NCBI GenBank assembly: GCA_964578485.1
Contig: CAZODA010000026.1
Span: forward strand, 1-41,733
Origin: CAZODA01 sp964578485
Lineage (GTDB): Bacteria > Bacteroidota > Bacteroidia > Bacteroidales > Marinilabiliaceae
Length of the DNA: 41,733 nt
Direction: 5' to 3'
Every line of letters starts with the position of its first letter. Positions within the stretch are counted from its first letter, which is position 1. A program made the translations under genes and the position numbers. Under the pieces are notes generated by a model. It saw nothing but the letters and a program-made list of their open reading frames with translations, had not been told where the DNA came from and made no database searches. This document shows, piece by piece, positions 37,685 through 41,733 of the stretch.

Positions 37685-38698
37685 ATGTTTAATAAACTTT
37701 TAAAACTATATAAAAAACATACAAATAAGACACCTTTAGAGGATTTCACAACAGAGGCATTAGTTGGTATTTTGAATTTAAACGAAGAAATAAAAGCTTC
37801 TTATATAACCAATTTCTTAAATCTTCCAGAAGATAAATATCAAATTAGAACTCAGTCAAAATATCCATTACAAAATGATATTGATTGCATTATTGATATT
37901 GTTATTGAGGGTGACAATAATATTTGTTTTATTGAAAACAAAGTAGATTCGAGTGAAGGGCATAGACAATTAGAAAGATATTCAAAGGTATTGAACACCT
38001 ATTTTCTTGAAAAATCAACTTTCCTTTTCTACTGTACGAAATATTATGATAAAAAATCATTTCAAGGAAACAATTTTAAACAGTTCCGATGGTTTGAGCT
38101 TGCTAAATTTTTGAAACAATATAGAGATAATAGTCTAATAAACAGCTTTTTAATGTTCCTTAAAAAACATGATATGGACAACGACCTTATTTTTTCAGCA
38201 AAAGACTTTATCACTTTCAACAACCTGCAAAACGTTATTGATAAAACTTCAATTTATTTAGAAAGAGCCAAACCTTTCTTTGAAGAATCTTTCAATCTGA
38301 ACGGAAAAATAACCGATGGGCGAACAATAAAAGACATATTAAAACATAATCGATTGGTTTACATTGCAAGAAATATAGTTGAAGGAGATGGATATTCAGA
38401 ATTCAAATATGGTTTTCAATTAGAAAAGCCAAATGTTTACATTAGCATTTGGATAGATAAATCAAATTTTAATCATAAAGAATTATCAAATCTTGTAGAA
38501 AGGAATAATTATGGTTTTTTAATTTATAATTACGATATAGGGATGGCAATTGAATTAAAAAATGATATTTCGGAATATCTTAATAACGAGGATGCAGAGA
38601 TTGAAATTGTCAATTGGTTTAAAGATGCTTGCGAAAAACTTGTATTGTTTATCAATAAGACAAAGGAGGTTGTTAAATGGAAAATTATCGTTGCTTAA
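37685..38698 (+). CDS. PD-(D/E)XK nuclease family protein, nuclease B
   Basis: A 337-residue protein with the same core order as nuclease A but different sequence: EDFTTEALVGIL (helix Glu), NDIDCIIDIVIEG (catalytic Asp), NICFIENKVDSSEGHRQLERYS (E-x-K plus helix). This is a PDDEXK_4-type nuclease. The C-terminal half (PNVYISIWIDKSNF, FLIYNYDIGMAIEL) is probably a specificity or regulatory domain. The gene lies between a broken and an intact copy of the metallophosphoesterase start, so it probably arrived as a cassette. Confidence 0.7.
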   Translation: MFNKLLKLYKKHTNKTPLEDFTTEALVGILNLNEEIKASYITNFLNLPEDKYQIRTQSKYPLQNDIDCIIDIVIEGDNNICFIENKVDSSEGHRQLERYSKVLNTYFLEKSTFLFYCTKYYDKKSFQGNNFKQFRWFELAKFLKQYRDNSLINSFLMFLKKHDMDNDLIFSAKDFITFNNLQNVIDKTSIYLERAKPFFEESFNLNGKITDGRTIKDILKHNRLVYIARNIVEGDGYSEFKYGFQLEKPNVYISIWIDKSNFNHKELSNLVERNNYGFLIYNYDIGMAIELKNDISEYLNNEDAEIEIVNWFKDACEKLVLFINKTKEVVKWKIIVA

Positions 38699-38815
38699 TA
38701 TGCTAATTGCCTTAAAATGCCCACATTGACCTGAGTATTTGTATTTCTCGCCTTTCATTATTCAACACAAGGTTAAATATATTTGAAAACCCAATTTAAT
38801 CAATAAAACAAAATA

Positions 38816-39409
38816 ATACGCATTCTTCATCTCTCAGACACCCACGGTCAACATCACAAGTTGACTAAACTTCCTGATGCCGATATGATTATCCATTCCG
38901 GTGATATTTCATTTTCGGGGTCGGAGAGTGAAATCATGGATTTTATTAAGTGGTTTTGTGCTTTGCCTTACAGATACAAAATCTTCATAGCGGGAAATCA
39001 CGACAACTTCCTTTATGGCCCAAAGATTGATGATTTACCTAAAAATTGTTACTACCTATACAACTCAAAAATTAAAATTGAAGGGATTACTTTCTATGGA
39101 AATCCTTTGTTTATTGAAGAAATAATGTCGGGAGAATATGAGGAAAACATCAATAAAATACCACACGATATTGATGTGTTAATAACCCACCAAGCACCAC
39201 ATTCTATTTTGGATTTGGCCGGGAATGTAAATTACGGGAGTAAAGAATTGTTGGGGAAAGTGTTAGTAATTCAGCCTAAATATCATCTCTTCGGTCATAT
39301 CCACGATGCTTATGGCATAGAGAAACAAGGCAAAACTACTTTCGCAAACTCAGCAGTTTTAGATGCAAATTATAAACTCATAAATAAACCATATTTATTT
39401 GAGTATTAA
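38816..39409 (+). CDS. Calcineurin-like metallophosphoesterase
   Basis: Motifs of the family appear in order: LHLSDTHG (D-x-H), HSGDIS, GNHDN, THQAPH and FGHIHDAYG. The nearest conventional start, TTG at 38861, would cut away the D-x-H motif that binds the first metal. In frame upstream the codons are ATA ATA CGC ATT, with a TAA stop at 38804. I therefore place the start at an ATA, where homologues would have ATG; ATT at 38822 is another option. About 197 residues, so a small stand-alone phosphatase or nuclease of the YfcE/metallophosphatase type. Substrate unknown. Confidence 0.7.
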   Translation: MRILHLSDTHGQHHKLTKLPDADMIIHSGDISFSGSESEIMDFIKWFCALPYRYKIFIAGNHDNFLYGPKIDDLPKNCYYLYNSKIKIEGITFYGNPLFIEEIMSGEYEENINKIPHDIDVLITHQAPHSILDLAGNVNYGSKELLGKVLVIQPKYHLFGHIHDAYGIEKQGKTTFANSAVLDANYKLINKPYLFEY

Positions 39410-39533
39410 GAAGTGTTGAAAATTACTTGATAATGTTTGAGTGATAAATATTATCTAATTGAAGGTTAGAGAGTTTATTCTATTTTTTTACTGTGATTTA
39501 GATTTTTTATTTATTTTGTGACATATAGATACC

Positions 39534-39635
39534 ATGTATATTGAAAACTTGATAGATGAATTTAAATTTTATAAATTTATAATAATAAAATTTGATGATG
39601 TAAGAAAGAATATATATGACAAACATGAAGATTAA
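39534..39635 (+). pseudogene. Antitoxin-like remnant before the PIN toxin
   Basis: A 33-codon frame ends KFDDVRKNIYDKHED and its stop overlaps the following PIN start by 11 bases, as is common for antitoxin-toxin pairs. The C-terminus ending ...YDKHED is antitoxin-like, but the DNA-binding N-terminal part is missing. Probably a deleted antitoxin gene. Confidence 0.4.
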
Positions 39636-39777
39636 GGTCATATTTGATACTAATGTTTGGATTAGCTTTTTAATCGGAAAACGTTTATCAAGAATAAAAA
39701 ACCATATTTCAAGATGGTATATAACAATAGTTATTACTGCGTAGTAGTTGGATGAAATTAAGATAATAACCAATTGA
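39625..39777 (+). pseudogene. PIN-domain (VapC-like) toxin remnant
   Basis: The frame starts MKIKVIFDTNVWISFLIGKRL, the beta-1 strand and first acidic residue of a PIN domain (COG1569 type), and runs to ITIVITA. Two adjacent TAG codons follow, after which the frame goes on with LDEIKIIT, the expected next PIN segment. Reverting the stops to GAG CAG would give EQLDEIK. Only the first third of the roughly 140-residue domain is left, so the RNase site is incomplete. Confidence 0.65.
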
Positions 39778-39788
39778 ATAACTGAATT

Positions 39789-40685
39789 ATGTCAAAAAGA
39801 GAATCTCTTGCAAGATATATACTGATTATAAATAAGTTGAGGAAATTTCCGGCTGATTTTGATGAGATTATGAATTATTTGGAAGAGGAGTCTGAGATCT
39901 CAGGTTATGATTATATAATCTCTAAACGAACTTTTCAGCGCGATTTAGAAGATATACGTTCTTTGTTTAACATTGATATTCAGTATGATTTTTCTCTAAA
40001 AGCTTATCGTATTATCTATGAGGACTCGGAAATTAGTGAGCGTATTTTTGAAGCGTTTGATACCTTTCATGTACTAAATTTGGCAGAAAAAATCCCGTCG
40101 CATATCTATTTTGAAAGTAGGAGACCAAAAGGAACTGAAAATATGCGAAGTTTGTTGCAAGCAATTGACTCTAAACTGCAAATCATCTTTAATTATCAAA
40201 AATTTTGGGAAGATCAAATTTCAGAAAGAAGGGTTGAGCCCTATGCTTTAAAAGAGTTTAAAAACAGATGGTATCTGTTGTCAAAAGATTTGCCGGGTAA
40301 GAAGATTAAAACATTTGCTTTAGACAGATTATCCAATCTGCAAATCACTAAACAAAAATTTCAATTGGATAAAGGAATAGATGTTAAACAATATTTTGAA
40401 CATTGTTTTGGCATTATAACTCCCGATATAGATGTGCCCGAAGAGGTTATTCTTTCCTTTGATTATACGCAGGGTAGATATATTAAGACCTTGCCTATCC
40501 ATTCATCACAAGAAATTTTGATTGATAACGAGGACGAACTTCGCATCCGCTTAAAGCTTAATATTACCTTCGATTTTATAATGGAATTGCTGTCCTATGG
40601 CGAAAGAGTAAAAGTTATTCAGCCTAAAAGTTTGAAAGCAGAGATGAAAAAGAGATTTGAGAAAGCTTTGTCGTACTATACTTAA
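39789..40685 (+). CDS. WYL-domain transcriptional regulator
   Basis: A 298-residue protein. The N-terminus is a winged helix (SLARYILIINKLRKFPADFDEI, SKRTFQRDLEDIRSLF at about 45-60). The middle contains the WYL domain (RRVEPYALKEFKNRWYLLSKD, with W161-Y162-L163), and the end has a WCX-like extension (VILSFDYTQGRYIKTLPIH). WYL proteins bind ligands, sometimes nucleic acids, and often control phage-defence islands (BrxR and CapW are known cases). It closes the nuclease cluster in the same direction and is a candidate regulator of it. Confidence 0.85.
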   Translation: MSKRESLARYILIINKLRKFPADFDEIMNYLEEESEISGYDYIISKRTFQRDLEDIRSLFNIDIQYDFSLKAYRIIYEDSEISERIFEAFDTFHVLNLAEKIPSHIYFESRRPKGTENMRSLLQAIDSKLQIIFNYQKFWEDQISERRVEPYALKEFKNRWYLLSKDLPGKKIKTFALDRLSNLQITKQKFQLDKGIDVKQYFEHCFGIITPDIDVPEEVILSFDYTQGRYIKTLPIHSSQEILIDNEDELRIRLKLNITFDFIMELLSYGERVKVIQPKSLKAEMKKRFEKALSYYT

Positions 40686-40865
40686 CGGTTTTTTGTCGGT
40701 TTGGCTGCTCTGTTCTTCCATAAAGATTTCTTTCCAGAGCAGATGTTTTACGTGCTGATAGACCTCGCCAAGTACGTCAGTCAAATAGTTGCTGCTACCT
40801 AAATGTTTGGGGTGGTAAATCGGAGCGAAGCGGAAATTATTAACACTGAGGTGTTTTGCTTTCAT
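40551..40865 (-). other. Possible gene remnant opposite the WYL 3' end
   Basis: The minus-strand frame starts MKAKHLSVNNFRFAPIYHP and continues KHLGSSNYLTDVLGEVYQHVKHLLWKEIF before running into the antisense of the WYL gene. The first 60 residues have a normal protein composition and lie outside any other gene, whereas the rest is clearly antisense. I do not recognise it. It may be the beginning of a gene cut off by the insertion of the WYL gene. Confidence 0.25.
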
Positions 40866-41021
40866 AACCGCTTAAAAAAACGCTTCTGCCTATAAAAAAA
40901 ACCCGGAATTTCCGAAGCTTTATTACTGCATTTATTATGTTACCATAATTTGTTTTCGGTTTTTTGTCTATCGACCGCTCGGTGTGCTAAGAAGTGCAGG
41001 TACAAACTACCGATTAATATT

Positions 41022-41080
41022 CGACGTAATTATCGCTCAGCTATGTCGCTTTGCTTGCAAAGAAATTACGTCGAGCTGAG
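41022..41080. repeat. Interlocked inverted repeats (A-B-A'-B')
   Basis: CGACGTAAT (41022-41030) pairs with ATTACGTCG (41065-41073), and CTCAGCT (41036-41042) pairs with AGCTGAG (41074-41080). The two pairs interlock, as in an H-type pseudoknot, and the space between holds the hairpin CTTTGC-TT-GCAAAG (41049-41062). It lies in a gene-free gap of about 420 bases between the WYL gene and the last CDS. Confidence 0.55.
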
Positions 41081-41109
41081 GAATGTCAACTTAATTTATG
41101 AACGAACTA

Positions 41110-41733
41110 CTAATCAGAATAGACGGGGATTATTGTGCGAGAAATATTGTTCTTATATGCAATATCATAAAGACAGTTATATATTTCGGTAAAGAAATGA
41201 GAGTTAGATAGACAAACATCTGTGTTATTACATAAATTTCTAATTCCACTAACAGTGACTTCGATTATAATCCTGTCGTGTTTTCTCCCAGTTCTCTGTT
41301 CGTCACCAGAAAGTTTTAGCTGCTCTTGGTATTTCACGTAAATCGGTTTCAATATTTCATTAATTTGCTGGACTAAATCTTCATTGTGAAAATAACGACC
41401 ACCTTTGTCGAAAAATGATATACTTGCCGTCTTTAATGATTCACAAGGTCCTTTATATGGTGTAGATAGAGCTAATCTGTCGGGCAATAATTTTCCCTTA
41501 TACATATTGACGATTGAATCTCCATTTTCTAATGTAATTTCAAAAATCAATTGTTTTTTATACCTTTTGAGATACTTGTATTGTTTCCCATATATTAATT
41601 TAGAATCCTCATCCATTCCATTTATAGATAGGATAAGATCATCTGCACTTCGAGGACATTGAGCATAAGTGGTTGTATAGTAAGCCTTCGGCCTGCCACG
41701 TATTGCAAATATAAGTAAATTAATTGCCGGTCC
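41110..41733 (-). CDS. Hypothetical protein, open at the right edge
   Basis: The minus-strand frame has an ATG at 41614-41616 giving 168 residues, but it stays open without a stop to the window end and reads ...RGRPKAYYTTTYAQCPRSADDLILSING before that ATG. The real start may therefore be outside. The protein has mixed charge, ITLENGDSIVNMYKGKLLPDRLAL and a lysine-rich middle. I cannot assign a family. It is convergent with the island genes and may belong to the next locus. Confidence 0.5.
   Translation of the reverse strand, partial: GPAINLLIFAIRGRPKAYYTTTYAQCPRSADDLILSINGMDEDSKLIYGKQYKYLKRYKKQLIFEITLENGDSIVNMYKGKLLPDRLALSTPYKGPCESLKTASISFFDKGGRYFHNEDLVQQINEILKPIYVKYQEQLKLSGDEQRTGRKHDRIIIEVTVSGIRNLCNNTDVCLSNSHFFTEIYNCLYDIAYKNNISRTIIPVYSD

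Noticed and set aside
39507..39773. Minus-strand 88-codon hydrophobic frame
   Set aside because: It is antisense to the PIN toxin remnant, which has recognisable motifs; the Ile/Tyr/Phe richness reflects AT-rich DNA.

Overview
The window looks like a chromosomal segment of an AT-rich member of the Bacteroidota, probably Bacteroidales-like. The evidence is a GldA-type ABC ATPase, an IspG with the extra central domain seen in this phylum, the gene order purH-mreBCD-mrdA-rodA, a secreted protein with a type IX secretion (T9SS)-like C-terminal tail, and several promoters of the form TAnnTTTG, the Bacteroidota -7 box.

Bases 1-760 hold no gene, only short palindromic repeats. Bases 760-24305 are ordinary core chromosome: a polysaccharide deacetylase, a tRNA with anticodon CAT (probably Ile2), a HAD phosphatase, a SPOR lipoprotein, a T9SS-type secreted protein, ispG, gldA, pdxH, a CoA-transferase, mpl, comF, a class III sirtuin, an EptA-like transferase, a membrane acyltransferase, the purH-mreBCD-mrdA-rodA elongasome operon and a lysine-2,3-aminomutase-like radical SAM enzyme.

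From 24306 onward the character changes. Gaps are long and full of small palindromes, there are broken genes (a KTSC-domain pseudogene, a PIN toxin remnant, a decayed FtsK-like copy, a metallophosphoesterase fragment), and most intact genes are accessory. A short stretch encodes envelope proteins (beta-barrel-like protein, HExxH peptidase, thioredoxin lipoprotein). An island from about 29.1 kb to 40.7 kb follows: a degenerate FtsK-like ATPase, a putative uracil-DNA-glycosylase-like protein, an intact Hen1-Pnkp RNA-repair operon, two PD-(D/E)XK nucleases, a metallophosphoesterase and a WYL-domain regulator. The last CDS runs off the right edge.

The most interesting structure is the pair of duplications inside the island. 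The FtsK-like gene with its flanks (29104-30381) recurs at 35829-36233, with an 874-bp internal deletion between imperfect 10-bp repeats. Each copy stops 15-17 bases before the start codon of a different downstream gene (the UDG-like gene and nuclease A). Likewise the first 118 bases of the metallophosphoesterase occur twice (37402-37519 and 38817-38934) on either side of nuclease B. By my hand count both duplications are about 96% identical. They read as scars of recent cassette exchange in a nuclease and RNA-repair (probably defence) island. Hen1-Pnkp itself is a known system. What may be undescribed is the FtsK-like leader gene as a recurring module placed directly in front of interchangeable effector genes. 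That is inference and needs comparison with other genomes.
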